From: Gammaproteobacteria bacterium
GTDB lineage: Bacteria; Pseudomonadota; Gammaproteobacteria; Arenicellales; Poriferihabitantaceae
DNA: 39,277 bases
NCBI GenBank assembly: GCA_024644945.1
Contig: JAHEGU010000030.1
Coordinates: forward strand, 1-39,277
Reading direction: 5' to 3'
The notes under the pieces are model-generated. The model was given only the letters and a program-made list of their open reading frames with translations, did no database searches and was not told where the DNA came from. Shown here piece by piece: positions 1 to 8,991 of this stretch. The first letter of the stretch is position 1. Each line of letters opens with the position of its first letter. The position numbers were made by a program, and so were the translations under genes.

Positions 1-995
1 GGGTTCTTCGCGACCTTCCCAGCTCCCTGAAACACACCGTCAATAATGGCGTCCTTATTGATCGCCATATTGAGTGCTTTTCGCACCTTTGGATTGTCGA
101 ACGGGGCCATCATAGAGTTATATGCCAGATAGCCTACGTTCAAACCTTCCTGCTCCAACAGGTTAATATCGGAATCGTTGCGCATGGCTTCGATATCCGC
201 TGGGTTCGGATAAGGCATTACATGGCATTCACCTGCTTTGAGTTTTTGATAGCGCACTGCTGGATCGATAGTGATCGCAAACACCAGATCGTCGATTGCG
301 GCTTTACCTGCCCAGTAATCGGGATGCGCCTTATAGCGAATTACAGCGTCTTTCTGATAGGCAACCAGCTGAAATGGGCCGGTGCCTACTGGCTCAAGAT
401 CCACCTTTTCTGGCGTACCCGCTGCCATCATCTGATCAGCATGTTCAGCGGACATGATCGAGGCAAAGTCCATTCCCAGATTGGCGATCATGGGGGCTTC
501 AGGGCGGTTCAGGACAAATTTAACGGTCATATCGTCCACCTTGATCACATCTTTAAGCAGGTCAGGCATGGACATACCGTTGAAATATTCATAAGCGCCA
601 CCGGAGACCTTGTGGTAAGGGTGTTCAGCGTCACCCTGACGTTTAAAGCTGAACACCACATCGTCGGCATTCATGTCCCGAGAGGGGGTAAAACTCCCAG
701 TGGTATGAAACTTGACGCCTTTTCGAAGATTAAATGTATATTCCAGGCCGTCATCAGACACGTTCCAGGACTCAGCCAGTGCCGGGACAATATTTGTACC
801 ACCGCGCTCGAACTCGACAAGTCGGTTGAAAATCGCCCGTGAGGATGCGTCAAATGTAGTTCCTGCGGTGTAGAGAGAAGGATTGAATCCTTCGGGGCTG
901 CCTTCGGAACAATACACCAGGGTTTTTGCCTGGGTAGCCATAGAGATGGAAAGTGCTGAGGCGGCAGCCAGCATTATTAGTGGTTTCTTTTTCAT
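1..995 (-). CDS. dppA: Dipeptide ABC transporter substrate-binding protein (DppA-like), 3' end outside window
   Basis: This is the periplasmic dipeptide-binding component of a Dpp-type ABC importer (SBP family 5). Translation from ATG at 995 gives a signal peptide (MKKKPLIMLAAASALSIS, ending near MATQAK). The mature start, KTLVYCSEGSPEGFNPS, is almost identical to the start of E. coli DppA. Further DppA-like blocks follow: NPYHKVSGG-type (here EHPYHKVSGG), TRPEAP-type (NRPEAP), GTGPFQLVAYQKD and MPYPNPADI. About 331 residues are visible and the gene runs off the left edge, whereas the family is about 530 residues. The start is supported by a strong AGGAGG ribosome binding site at 1001-1006 on the minus strand. 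Permease and ATPase genes, if present, lie outside the window. Specificity for dipeptides rather than haem or other ligands is inferred from similarity only. Confidence 0.93.
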   Translation of the reverse strand, partial: MKKKPLIMLAAASALSISMATQAKTLVYCSEGSPEGFNPSLYTAGTTFDASSRAIFNRLVEFERGGTNIVPALAESWNVSDDGLEYTFNLRKGVKFHTTGSFTPSRDMNADDVVFSFKRQGDAEHPYHKVSGGAYEYFNGMSMPDLLKDVIKVDDMTVKFVLNRPEAPMIANLGMDFASIMSAEHADQMMAAGTPEKVDLEPVGTGPFQLVAYQKDAVIRYKAHPDYWAGKAAIDDLVFAITIDPAVRYQKLKAGECHVMPYPNPADIEAMRNDSDINLLEQEGLNVGYLAYNSMMAPFDNPKVRKALNMAINKDAIIDGVFQGAGKVAKN

Positions 996-1039
996 TGAAC
1001 CCTCCTTAGGGTTTGGAATAGATTTTCTAAGTTTCGTGA

Positions 1040-1070
1040 GTGGTTTGGGGTATATCTCGCTACAAACCAC
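1040..1070 (-). other. Inverted repeat in the dppA 5' region
   Basis: GTGGTTTG (1040-1047) and CAAACCAC (1063-1070) are perfect 8-bp complementary arms separated by 15 bases. They lie in the 199-bp gap between the HIT gene and dppA, about 45 bases upstream of the dppA start. No T-run follows on the minus strand, so it is a poor intrinsic terminator for the HIT gene. An mRNA leader hairpin or an operator for dppA fits better. Nothing else in 996-1194 was recognised. Confidence 0.4.
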
Positions 1071-1194
1071 CCTTGGACTCCAGGATGGTCGGACAACTAT
1101 ACTCCACTGGTCCTTAAATTAGACCGGTTAGTTCGCTCATTTGACCAATTATCGGTTTTATTTGCAAGCGACAAGGACTCTGCTGAAAGTGAAT

Positions 1195-1548
1195 TTAATC
1201 TCTTTGAATCATTCTTCCCAATGACCTTCCGCCGACAAGGTGCATATGTAAGTGAAACACTTCCTGGTTACCATGGCGGCCGCAGTTGATGATCAAGCGG
1301 TATCCGTCTTCGGCAATTCCCTCCTGTTGTGCCAGGTTGCGGGCAACAATAAACAGATGGCCCAGAAGGGCTTCATCTTCTTCAGTTACATCGTTTACTG
1401 TGGGAATTATCTTGTTAGGCACGATCAATATATGACAAGGTGCCTTGGGGTTAATATCGCGAAATGCAGTTGCCCGGTCGTCCTGAAAAACGATTTCCGC
1501 GGGTATTTCCTTTTTAATAATTTTGCTGAACAGCGTATCTTGGGTCAT
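1195..1548 (-). CDS. hinT: HIT-family purine nucleoside phosphoramidase (HinT-like)
   Basis: A 117-residue histidine-triad protein. The N-terminus [21 protein letters not shown] and the core [19 protein letters not shown] are typical of HinT. The C-terminal triad motif HLHMHLVGG (about residues 99-107) carries the catalytic histidines that hydrolyse AMP-NH-type phosphoramidates, including aminoacyl-adenylates. The length matches the family (110-120 residues). It is cytosolic and lies downstream of the ChaC-like gene with a 15-bp gap, so the two may be co-transcribed. The physiological substrate cannot be read from the sequence. Confidence 0.93.
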   Translation of the reverse strand: MTQDTLFSKIIKKEIPAEIVFQDDRATAFRDINPKAPCHILIVPNKIIPTVNDVTEEDEALLGHLFIVARNLAQQEGIAEDGYRLIINCGRHGNQEVFHLHMHLVGGRSLGRMIQRD

Positions 1549-1563
1549 TTTCTGTAAAATTAA

Positions 1564-2154
1564 CTAATCGTTGGGTTCAAGATGATTTGCGATCCTATGC
1601 AATTCCGTGTCGCGTATATCCATCTGGTTCATGTGGGTTACGGTGTTCAGTACATAAGAGCGATTACAGCCTCTTGCACCCTTGGCATCGCGAACAACCG
1701 ATACAGTTTCTTTAAGCGCAAGCTTAGGAACGAAGTGAGGATGATCCTGTTTTGATACGAATGTCAAAGCAGAAACCTTACGTCCATGCTCAAGTACTAC
1801 CGGGCACAGCCTCGCATCATATGCGCCGGTTATCAGTTCCCGTTCGCACAAATAGTCTACTACTGAATGGGTCTGTTGTTGACTGATATGGTAGGCAAAT
1901 CCTCTGCATGAGCCTCCTCGGTCGAGGCCCAATACGAGTCCCGGTTTCGCTTCAGTCCCTCGATACCTGACCGACCACAGACACAGTCGGCGATGGTATC
2001 CATATAATACTGCCGGGCCTGCGTCTAAGTAGTCGAATCCAGGATTCCACATTAAAGATCCGTAGGCGAATACCCAAAATTCATCTTCGGGAACCGGAAT
2101 TTTATCGGGTGTGCCTGCTACCAGTTTGGTTAAGTTAAACTGCGGATACTCCAT
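1564..2154 (-). CDS. chaC: ChaC-like glutathione-specific gamma-glutamylcyclotransferase
   Basis: This cytosolic enzyme cleaves glutathione to 5-oxoproline and Cys-Gly. From ATG at 2154 the product is 196 residues. The nucleotide-fold signature FAYGSLMWNPGFDY lies at about residues 28-41. Then come YHRRLCLWSVRYRGT and a GLVLGLDRGGSCRGFAY strand, and CERELITGAY contains the likely catalytic glutamate. An upstream extension of the frame is possible, but it overlaps the divergent GST gene and does not resemble the family, so ATG 2154 was chosen. Its start codon is only 17 bp from that of the GST, so the two glutathione genes must have interlocked promoters. Specificity for glutathione is inferred from ChaC family members. 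Confidence 0.88.
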   Translation of the reverse strand: MEYPQFNLTKLVAGTPDKIPVPEDEFWVFAYGSLMWNPGFDYLDAGPAVLYGYHRRLCLWSVRYRGTEAKPGLVLGLDRGGSCRGFAYHISQQQTHSVVDYLCERELITGAYDARLCPVVLEHGRKVSALTFVSKQDHPHFVPKLALKETVSVVRDAKGARGCNRSYVLNTVTHMNQMDIRDTELHRIANHLEPND

Positions 2155-2171
2155 CGAGAATTGAGAAAAAC

Positions 2172-2867
2172 ATGATTGACGTATATTACTGGACAACACC
2201 GAATGGGCACAAGGTAACGATTTTATTAGAAGAGCTTGGGATAGAGTACAAAGTTGTTCCGGTTGATATTGGGAAAGGCCAGCAGTTTGAGACCGAGTTT
2301 CTTGCGATATCTCCCAACAACCGAATTCCTGCAATTGTTGATCACCAGCCCACCGGCGCTGACCAGCCTGTTTCAGTGTTTGAGTCGGGTGCAATACTTC
2401 TTTATCTTGCCGAGAAGTATGCTCAATTCATACCGACGGATACTCCCGGAAGGGTGAAAGTCCTTGAATGGCTATTCTGGCAAATGGCTGGATTTGGACC
2501 AATGCTTGGTCAAAATCACCATTTTGGATTCTATGCAAAGGATAAAATTCCCTATGCAATCGAGCGCTATGTCAAAGAGACCTCTAGATTGTATGGCGTG
2601 TTAAACAGACAGTTGAAAAGTCGTGAATATATTTGTGATACGTATTCTATTGCAGACATGGCGTGCTATCCGTGGACGGTTTCTCACGCGCGTCAGCAGC
2701 AGGATTTAAATGACTTCCCTGAGGTTAAACGCTGGCATGATCAAATGAAATCACGTCCCGCTGTCGAGCGCGCTTACGAAATTCCAGAAAAAATGAATCT
2801 GCAGGGCGGCATCAGCGATGAAGCAGCAAAAATATTGTTTGGCCAGGACAGTTCGGTGGTCAGGTAA
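2172..2867 (+). CDS. yfcG: Glutathione S-transferase, YfcG/YghU-like (disulfide-bond oxidoreductase)
   Basis: A 231-residue Nu-class-like GST. The N-terminal thioredoxin fold opens MIDVYYWTTPNGHKVTILLEE, where the TPNGHK segment is characteristic of YfcG/YghU. SPNNRIPAIVDH (cis-Pro) and FESGAILLYLAEK (glutathione contact) follow. The helical C-terminal domain contains LGQNHHFGFYAKDKIPYAIERY. E. coli YfcG has the same blocks and works as a GSH-dependent disulfide reductase rather than a classical conjugating enzyme. The product is cytosolic. The gene is divergent from chaC and convergent with metC, with 6 bp between the stop codons. The ribosome binding site is weak (GAGAA-like) because it lies within the 17-bp divergent spacer. 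Confidence 0.92.
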   Translation: MIDVYYWTTPNGHKVTILLEELGIEYKVVPVDIGKGQQFETEFLAISPNNRIPAIVDHQPTGADQPVSVFESGAILLYLAEKYAQFIPTDTPGRVKVLEWLFWQMAGFGPMLGQNHHFGFYAKDKIPYAIERYVKETSRLYGVLNRQLKSREYICDTYSIADMACYPWTVSHARQQQDLNDFPEVKRWHDQMKSRPAVERAYEIPEKMNLQGGISDEAAKILFGQDSSVVR

Positions 2868-2873
2868 ATCTCG

Positions 2874-4079
2874 TTAGATGTTGGTTTCCGCGTAGCGGCG
2901 TAGTCCAGACTCCATATCGCATATTAGATCTTCAATGTCTTCGAGACCCACATGCACCCGAATGACTTGTCCCTGTTTTTCCCATGAAGTTGCGGTGCGA
3001 GATTTTTCAGGATATTGAGGAACAATAAGGCTTTCAAACCCACCCCAGCTGAAACCCATTGAAAACAATTTCATGTGATCAAGCATATTTGCAAGTGCTT
3101 TTTTGGGGCGGGGCTTAATGATAAACGAGAAAAGTCCGGTTGATCCTTTAAAATCACGGGCCCATATGTCATGACCTGGGCAGTTCGCAAACGCCGGATG
3201 AAGCACCTCCAGAACTTCATTGTGGCCCGAGAGCCATTCCGCTAACGCTAAAGCCTGGTGTTGGTGCTGTCTAACCCGAACGGCCAGAGTGCGCATTCCG
3301 CGAGTGCCTAGGTACACGTCGTCAGGTGCAAGTGATTGACCAAGCAGATCCCGGCACTTTTTAACCAAATAAAAACTTTTCTCATCTGTCGTTATCAATC
3401 CAAGCATAGCGTCTGCATGACCTACAATATATTTTGTCGCGGCCGTTACAGATATGTTGATCCCAAAATCCAGTGGCTTGTAAAAGAGCGGGGTGGCCCA
3501 GCTGTTATCAAGGGCTGTAGTGATGCCATATTTGTTTGCGATCGATACGATTTTCGGTGCATCTTGAACTTCAAAGGTCATTGATCCCGGTGACTCCATG
3601 AAAATGAGCTTAGTATTAGACTTGATCATGGGTTCTATGTTTTCCCCGACCAAAGGATCGTAGTAAGTGACATCAACGCCTATTTTTCTTAGAAAACCAT
3701 CGCAGAAGGCCCGCGTGGGCCCATACGCCGTATCAACCATCAACACGTGATCACCACTCCCTGCGAACGCGAGAATTGAGGTGGTAACAGCGGCTAACCC
3801 GGAGGAGACGGAGATCGAACCAAAGCCGTTCTCGAGGTCCGCCATGGCATTTTCAAGAGCGAAAGTGGAAGGTGAACCTAGTCGGCCATATACAACTTTA
3901 CCCTTAGCGTCGTGATCAAGGCGTGACAGTTCAAGTTCTTCCAGGGTTGGATAGATCACGGTTGACCCGTGATAGACGGGAGAATTGACCATTCCGCCTT
4001 GCAGCCGCGGGTCTCGGCCATTGTGCACCGATCGGGTGTCAAATCCGAGTCGTTCTTGTTCGGATGCGTTATCGCTCAT
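2874..4079 (-). CDS. metC: Cystathionine beta-lyase
   Basis: A PLP-dependent gamma-family trans-sulfuration enzyme of 401 residues. It cleaves cystathionine to homocysteine, pyruvate and ammonia in methionine synthesis. Visible blocks are TRSVHNGRDPRLQGGMVNSPVY at the N-terminus (shared with MetC), VVYGRLGSPSTFALENAMA and SSGLAAVTTSILAF. MVDTAYGPTR, ALDNSWATPLFYKPL (PLP-contacting Asp) and VTAATKYIVGHADAM follow, with the PLP lysine at about K216. The C-terminal SWGGFESL is typical of MetC rather than MetB. The stop is 6 bp from the stop of the convergent GST gene. The start lies 30 bp after the end of the upstream GDH gene, so the two probably share transcription. Confidence 0.93.
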   Translation of the reverse strand: MSDNASEQERLGFDTRSVHNGRDPRLQGGMVNSPVYHGSTVIYPTLEELELSRLDHDAKGKVVYGRLGSPSTFALENAMADLENGFGSISVSSGLAAVTTSILAFAGSGDHVLMVDTAYGPTRAFCDGFLRKIGVDVTYYDPLVGENIEPMIKSNTKLIFMESPGSMTFEVQDAPKIVSIANKYGITTALDNSWATPLFYKPLDFGINISVTAATKYIVGHADAMLGLITTDEKSFYLVKKCRDLLGQSLAPDDVYLGTRGMRTLAVRVRQHQHQALALAEWLSGHNEVLEVLHPAFANCPGHDIWARDFKGSTGLFSFIIKPRPKKALANMLDHMKLFSMGFSWGGFESLIVPQYPEKSRTATSWEKQGQVIRVHVGLEDIEDLICDMESGLRRYAETNI

Positions 4080-4109
4080 CGAATGGCCAATATTACGATT
4101 TAACCGATT

Positions 4110-7100
4110 TCAGGTATTCAGGCGAGAAAGTTCGCTCACAAGTACCGATAACATTGCGAAATCGACATGAGGCTCATCTTGAAGGCGATTCAGCATCTGT
4201 TCAAACGTAGTCAAGTCATGTTCGTTTTGTTCGATCCAGCTTTGTATTCTTAACTCGGCGTTCTTGCTCTTATTACCGGCTAAAATATTCCGGGTGAGCT
4301 CGCCATGCGCTGTGCGAAGCATTTCTATAAGACTAAAACGGGCACGCTGATTCCAGTCGTTTGTTGCGGGTAACTTATTGATCGCTTGTTGAACCCAATC
4401 AAGTCCCATCTGATTGGCGGATCGAAAATAGATCTCCGCAACTAGATTGATTTGCTGTTTGGTTGAAAATCCGATATCGAGGATGTCGAAAGCCCTGGCG
4501 TTGGCATGCATAAGTTGCAACTGCTGAATTGCAGATTTCGACAGCCCTGCACCTTTGGATTGTTCTAGGTCCGGCTGATTGTTGCCCGCGATTAGCTGGG
4601 TAGGAAGCTTCGACATAGCAGAGGTCAGCTGCTTCATCGCCGATTCAAATTCCTTTACAGTTTTTCCAATATTTAAGGTTGTTGAACGATTACGAAGCAG
4701 CCAGACAATAAGTGATTCTGCGGTTAATGACGATTGTCGTAGTAGTCTTTTCTGGAAATCTGTCGAAACTCTATTATCAAGTTGTCTGATTATATGGTGA
4801 AACGATTCAAGACCAATAATCTCCCTGGTAACTAAGTACGCCTTGGTGATTTCTCCGGCTGCCGCGCCAGTGAGCACGGAAATTCGAAGGTGGAAATTAG
4901 CGCCCAACATGCCTACGAAATCATTTGTTATGACTGTAGATATAATTTCACGCTTAAGACGGTGTTGCTGAATCTCTTGTGAAAATTTTGACACCAATAC
5001 CTTTGGAAAGTATCCCTCAATGTGCGACTTGAGGTTGGGATCATCAGGAACTTCTGAGTCCAGTAACTCCTGGTACAGGTCCATCTTACTGTAGGAGAGC
5101 AACACCGCTAGTTCTGCTCTTGTTAGCCAGATTTCTGACTCCTGTCGATGTTTTAGAGTTGCATCGTCCGGTAAAAACTCGATCTCACGACTCAACAAGC
5201 CTTTCTGTTCGAGCAGATATAAAGATTGCATCTGTTGCGACATCAGTTCATTTCCAAAACTGGTCTCAAGACTGAGTACTTGTGTTTGCATGTAATTATT
5301 GTTCAGAACCAATGTGGCGACATCGTTTTCCATCTTCGCCAGCAGTGGATTTCTAGAGCGCTGAGTCAATTTTTTGCTCTGGACAGCTGCATTCAAAAGA
5401 ATCTTGATATTTACTTCGTGGTCCGAGGTGTCCACTCCGGCTGAGTTATCTATCGCGTCGGTGTAGCACAAACCACCCAACTGATTGAATTCTATGCGCG
5501 CAAGCTGTGTCATACCCAGATTACCGCCTTCTCCTATAACTTTCACTCGAAGCTGACCAGCGTTTACCCGCAAATTATCATTGTTACGATCCTGTGCGTC
5601 CTGGTGTGATTCGTCTGATGATTTAACGTAAGTCCCAATACCTCCGTTCCACAAAAGTTCGACTTGCGATTTTAAAATGACATTGATTAATTCATCAGGC
5701 GTATAGGTATCACGGCTCGCCGATAATGCTTTCTTTGCCTGCGCCGAAAGTTTGATAGATTTAGCGCTGCGTTCAAAGATACCGCCGCCCCTGGATATGA
5801 GCTTGGAATCGTAATCACTCCATGATGAACGAGGCATGTTGAATAAACGTAGCCTTTCCTCATAACTGGTCTTTGCATTTGGGGTCGGGTCGATAAATAT
5901 ATGCATATGATTGAACGCAGAGACCAATCGCGTGTGCCTGGACAGCAGCATTCCATTTCCAAAAACATCTCCGCCCATGTCCCCGATTCCAACTGCGGTA
6001 AATTCCTGAGACTGGATGTCCTTGCCGAGTTCGCGAAAATGACGCTTTACCGACTCCCAGGCGCCGCGGGCAGTGATGCCCATTTTTTTGTGGTCATACC
6101 CGGCCGACCCACCAGAGGCAAATGCATCACCTAGCCAGAATCCGTAGTCTTCTGAGATACTATTTGCAATATCAGAAAACGTTGCCGTACCCTTGTCGGC
6201 AGCCACTACAAGATAGGGATCGTCCTGATCCAGTCTGACTACATCTGTTGGCGGTACAATCCGACCATCGATAATGTTGTCGGTCAGGTCCAGTAGACCA
6301 GAGATGAAAATACGATAACAAGCTACAACTTCCGCCTGAACTTCTTCGCGACTGCTATCCGGTAGCTGTTTTGCGACAAAACCACCTTTAGAACCAACTG
6401 GTACGATTACAGCGTTCTTAACTCTCTGGGCTTTGACTAATCCGAGCACTTCAGTACGGAAGTCCTCTGGCCGCTCCGACCATCGTAAACCGCCTCGTGC
6501 AACATCACCTCCCCGCAGATGCACACCTTCGACACGCGGAGAATAAATAAAGATTTCATATTTCGGGGCGGGCTCAGGTATTCTTGGAATGGATTGAGAA
6601 TTTAGTTTGAAAGAGATGTAGTCTTTATAGTCACCCTCAGTTTTTTGATAGTAGTTTGTTCTTAATGTTGCGCTTAAAACATCAAGTAGGGCCGTTATAA
6701 TGCGTTCTTCATCAAGCGTCTGTACATCCTTGAGAAGAGTATTGATTTGCGCAAGTAATTTTTTTGTCGGTCGACTTTTATGCGCTGGATTAAATCGCAA
6801 ATCGAAATACTCTCCGATGCTGCTGATTAATTCAGGGTTCCGTATCAGTACGTCAATAATATAATTCTCACTATATCTTAAACGTATTTGCTTAAGGTAG
6901 CGAAAATAAGCGCGCAGCATACTGACTCGTCGCCAGTCAAATCCTGTGAGAAGAATTAGCTGATTGAATCGATCGTTTTCGGAACGATTACTCCATATGT
7001 TTTCAAAAGCAGACTCGAAAGTTCGGCATATCGATTGACTAAAACTATGTCCATTGCTGCGCACAATATCGAAATCGTTGATCCAAAATTCCTGGCCATC

Positions 7101-8897
7101 ATTCCGGTGAATTCGGTATGGGTGTTCACCAAGAACACGAATGCCCATATGATCCAGAATCGGTAGTGCATCAGATAAGGGAATTGGTTTATCAGGTGAA
7201 TAGAGTCTGAAATGCACTCGCATTCTCGACTGTTCATCTAAATCTTGAGGCAACATTAATCGAGGATTAACCTGGCCTGTCGAGAGCGAATTAAAAATCT
7301 CAATATCATCGAGGGCATTTTCGATTTCAAAGTTTTCAAGATAACTGGCAGGAAAAGCACCTCGCCATGCCATCAACAAGCCGCTGGCTTGTTCCAGGTT
7401 GTAACGGTTTTGAGCTGCAACAAACAAGTTCTCATCCCAATCTCTCGCCATCGACTGTACCGAGAGTTCAAGTTCTTGTTGACTAATTCCAGGTTCAACG
7501 TCCGGGTTACAGAATGCTGTGAAATGTATTCTGGTTAAAATAGATTCCGAGAAGTAAACATTGAACGTTACTTCACGTGCCTGCAGTGTCTCAAGGAGAT
7601 AGTTGTGAATACGCTCACGCAGACCTGTGTTAAATAGATCGCGCGGCACATAAATCAGGCAGGAAAAGAAATGATTGCAGGTGTTACGAGTGATGTGAAG
7701 TCTTGTTTTTCGTCTTTCCTGTTGATTAAGAAGAGTCATACATAAACCATAAAGCGATTTTACGTCCAGTTGGAAAATCATTTCACGGGGAAGAGTTTCA
7801 AGAATTGTTCTTAACTCTTTGTAAGCATAACTGCCTTTGCGCAAAGTACTTTCAGACAAAATAAAAGCCGCTTTACTGCGAAGATGCGGAATGGATCTAA
7901 TTGCCATAGTAGCAGTTGAACCGGCTAAAAATCCTAGGACACAACTTACTCTCCGCTTTTTACCTGTATTGCTTTTACTCTTTCCAAAATCATGATCAAT
8001 CAATATGCAGTCTAGATAGTTCGCGCGATGGATGTAGACACGTTTACTTGATTTGGTAAAGATAACGGGCGACGTTTTACTTTGTTTTATTGGCGGCAGT
8101 ATTTTCAATACATCCTGTCCGTCCTGATGTGCCGCTCTTAAAATACCACTCAATGAATCAGGATCTATTTCGAGTTTGTTGTTTTTTTCTGAAACCTCAA
8201 GTTCACAGTAACCGATGAAGGCAAAATTGTTCTCTGCCATCCAGCGGAATAGGGCGCCATATTCTGCGAATATTGGCCCTTGTTGACTCTGCTCAACCAT
8301 ATCGGCAAGAGATAAAGCTGCATCCCGCATAAAGCTCCAATCGGTGGTTACAACCCCGATGTTTTGAAGTACTTTTCGAAGCGCATCCATGAGCCCTTCA
8401 TGTTCTGATTCAGCAACGGCGTCGAGCTCAAATTGGATAAAAGATTCGAGAATAGACTTGTCTGATCGCTTTCTTGAAATATCACCACTATGAAAGCGAT
8501 GAATGCTGGAAATCGTGTGCGTACTGTTTCGCACAACCTGAAACATTGGGTGAATAGTTCGTTCCAGTCGGTAATTGAGATGGTTCAGCGTTATGGTAAG
8601 TGAACTGATAATAAAAGGACTGTCATCAGTCACTATGCTCACAATAGTCCGGTTACTGTTATCACTAAGCGTCAGATTATCAACCCGAATAAGCACTTGT
8701 CCCGGCTTTCTTTTTTGCGCCTGTTTGTAGTGCAGCATCGCCGACTGGTATAGAAACGGTATTCTCTCCTCGCTGTAATCCTGACCAGAAATCCGATGAT
8801 AGTAATCCTGAAGAAACTCCAGTTTATCTGTCGATGGAGCTGGACGTATTGTCTTTTGAATCGCTGAGATCAGCTTTTCTGTTACCGGATTCTTCAT
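4110..8897 (-). CDS. gdhB: NAD-specific glutamate dehydrogenase, large (GDH-180) type
   Basis: This giant NAD-dependent enzyme deaminates glutamate to 2-oxoglutarate. At 1595 residues it is close to the roughly 1600 of Pseudomonas and Psychrobacter homologues. The N-terminal half carries the ACT-like regulatory segments of the family. The catalytic core begins near residue 800 with GLRWSERPEDFRTEVLGL and continues KAQRVKNAVIVPVGSKGGFVAK, where the SKGG lysine at about 833 is catalytic. GDMGGDVFGNGML, FIDPTPN and the Rossmann-like KVIGEGGNLGMTQLARIEF follow. The long C-terminal helical region is also family-typical. It is a catabolic enzyme, cytosolic and usually allosterically regulated. No regulator is adjacent. 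A metC-proximal operon position is seen but has no obvious metabolic logic. Confidence 0.96.
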   Translation of the reverse strand: MKNPVTEKLISAIQKTIRPAPSTDKLEFLQDYYHRISGQDYSEERIPFLYQSAMLHYKQAQKRKPGQVLIRVDNLTLSDNSNRTIVSIVTDDSPFIISSLTITLNHLNYRLERTIHPMFQVVRNSTHTISSIHRFHSGDISRKRSDKSILESFIQFELDAVAESEHEGLMDALRKVLQNIGVVTTDWSFMRDAALSLADMVEQSQQGPIFAEYGALFRWMAENNFAFIGYCELEVSEKNNKLEIDPDSLSGILRAAHQDGQDVLKILPPIKQSKTSPVIFTKSSKRVYIHRANYLDCILIDHDFGKSKSNTGKKRRVSCVLGFLAGSTATMAIRSIPHLRSKAAFILSESTLRKGSYAYKELRTILETLPREMIFQLDVKSLYGLCMTLLNQQERRKTRLHITRNTCNHFFSCLIYVPRDLFNTGLRERIHNYLLETLQAREVTFNVYFSESILTRIHFTAFCNPDVEPGISQQELELSVQSMARDWDENLFVAAQNRYNLEQASGLLMAWRGAFPASYLENFEIENALDDIEIFNSLSTGQVNPRLMLPQDLDEQSRMRVHFRLYSPDKPIPLSDALPILDHMGIRVLGEHPYRIHRNDGQEFWINDFDIVRSNGHSFSQSICRTFESAFENIWSNRSENDRFNQLILLTGFDWRRVSMLRAYFRYLKQIRLRYSENYIIDVLIRNPELISSIGEYFDLRFNPAHKSRPTKKLLAQINTLLKDVQTLDEERIITALLDVLSATLRTNYYQKTEGDYKDYISFKLNSQSIPRIPEPAPKYEIFIYSPRVEGVHLRGGDVARGGLRWSERPEDFRTEVLGLVKAQRVKNAVIVPVGSKGGFVAKQLPDSSREEVQAEVVACYRIFISGLLDLTDNIIDGRIVPPTDVVRLDQDDPYLVVAADKGTATFSDIANSISEDYGFWLGDAFASGGSAGYDHKKMGITARGAWESVKRHFRELGKDIQSQEFTAVGIGDMGGDVFGNGMLLSRHTRLVSAFNHMHIFIDPTPNAKTSYEERLRLFNMPRSSWSDYDSKLISRGGGIFERSAKSIKLSAQAKKALSASRDTYTPDELINVILKSQVELLWNGGIGTYVKSSDESHQDAQDRNNDNLRVNAGQLRVKVIGEGGNLGMTQLARIEFNQLGGLCYTDAIDNSAGVDTSDHEVNIKILLNAAVQSKKLTQRSRNPLLAKMENDVATLVLNNNYMQTQVLSLETSFGNELMSQQMQSLYLLEQKGLLSREIEFLPDDATLKHRQESEIWLTRAELAVLLSYSKMDLYQELLDSEVPDDPNLKSHIEGYFPKVLVSKFSQEIQQHRLKREIISTVITNDFVGMLGANFHLRISVLTGAAAGEITKAYLVTREIIGLESFHHIIRQLDNRVSTDFQKRLLRQSSLTAESLIVWLLRNRSTTLNIGKTVKEFESAMKQLTSAMSKLPTQLIAGNNQPDLEQSKGAGLSKSAIQQLQLMHANARAFDILDIGFSTKQQINLVAEIYFRSANQMGLDWVQQAINKLPATNDWNQRARFSLIEMLRTAHGELTRNILAGNKSKNAELRIQSWIEQNEHDLTTFEQMLNRLQDEPHVDFAMLSVLVSELSRLNT

Positions 8898-8991
8898 TTC
8901 AGCGCTCCGTATTAATTATCGTTGAGGATGACCTTCATAAAGCCAAACTTGTTCAGTACAGCTAAGCCATGATTGTTGTGCATACACCCGT

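Noticed and set aside
222-842. Plus-strand 206-codon frame at the left edge
   Set aside because: It is antisense to a convincing DppA-like reading frame that has a strong ribosome binding site and signal peptide.
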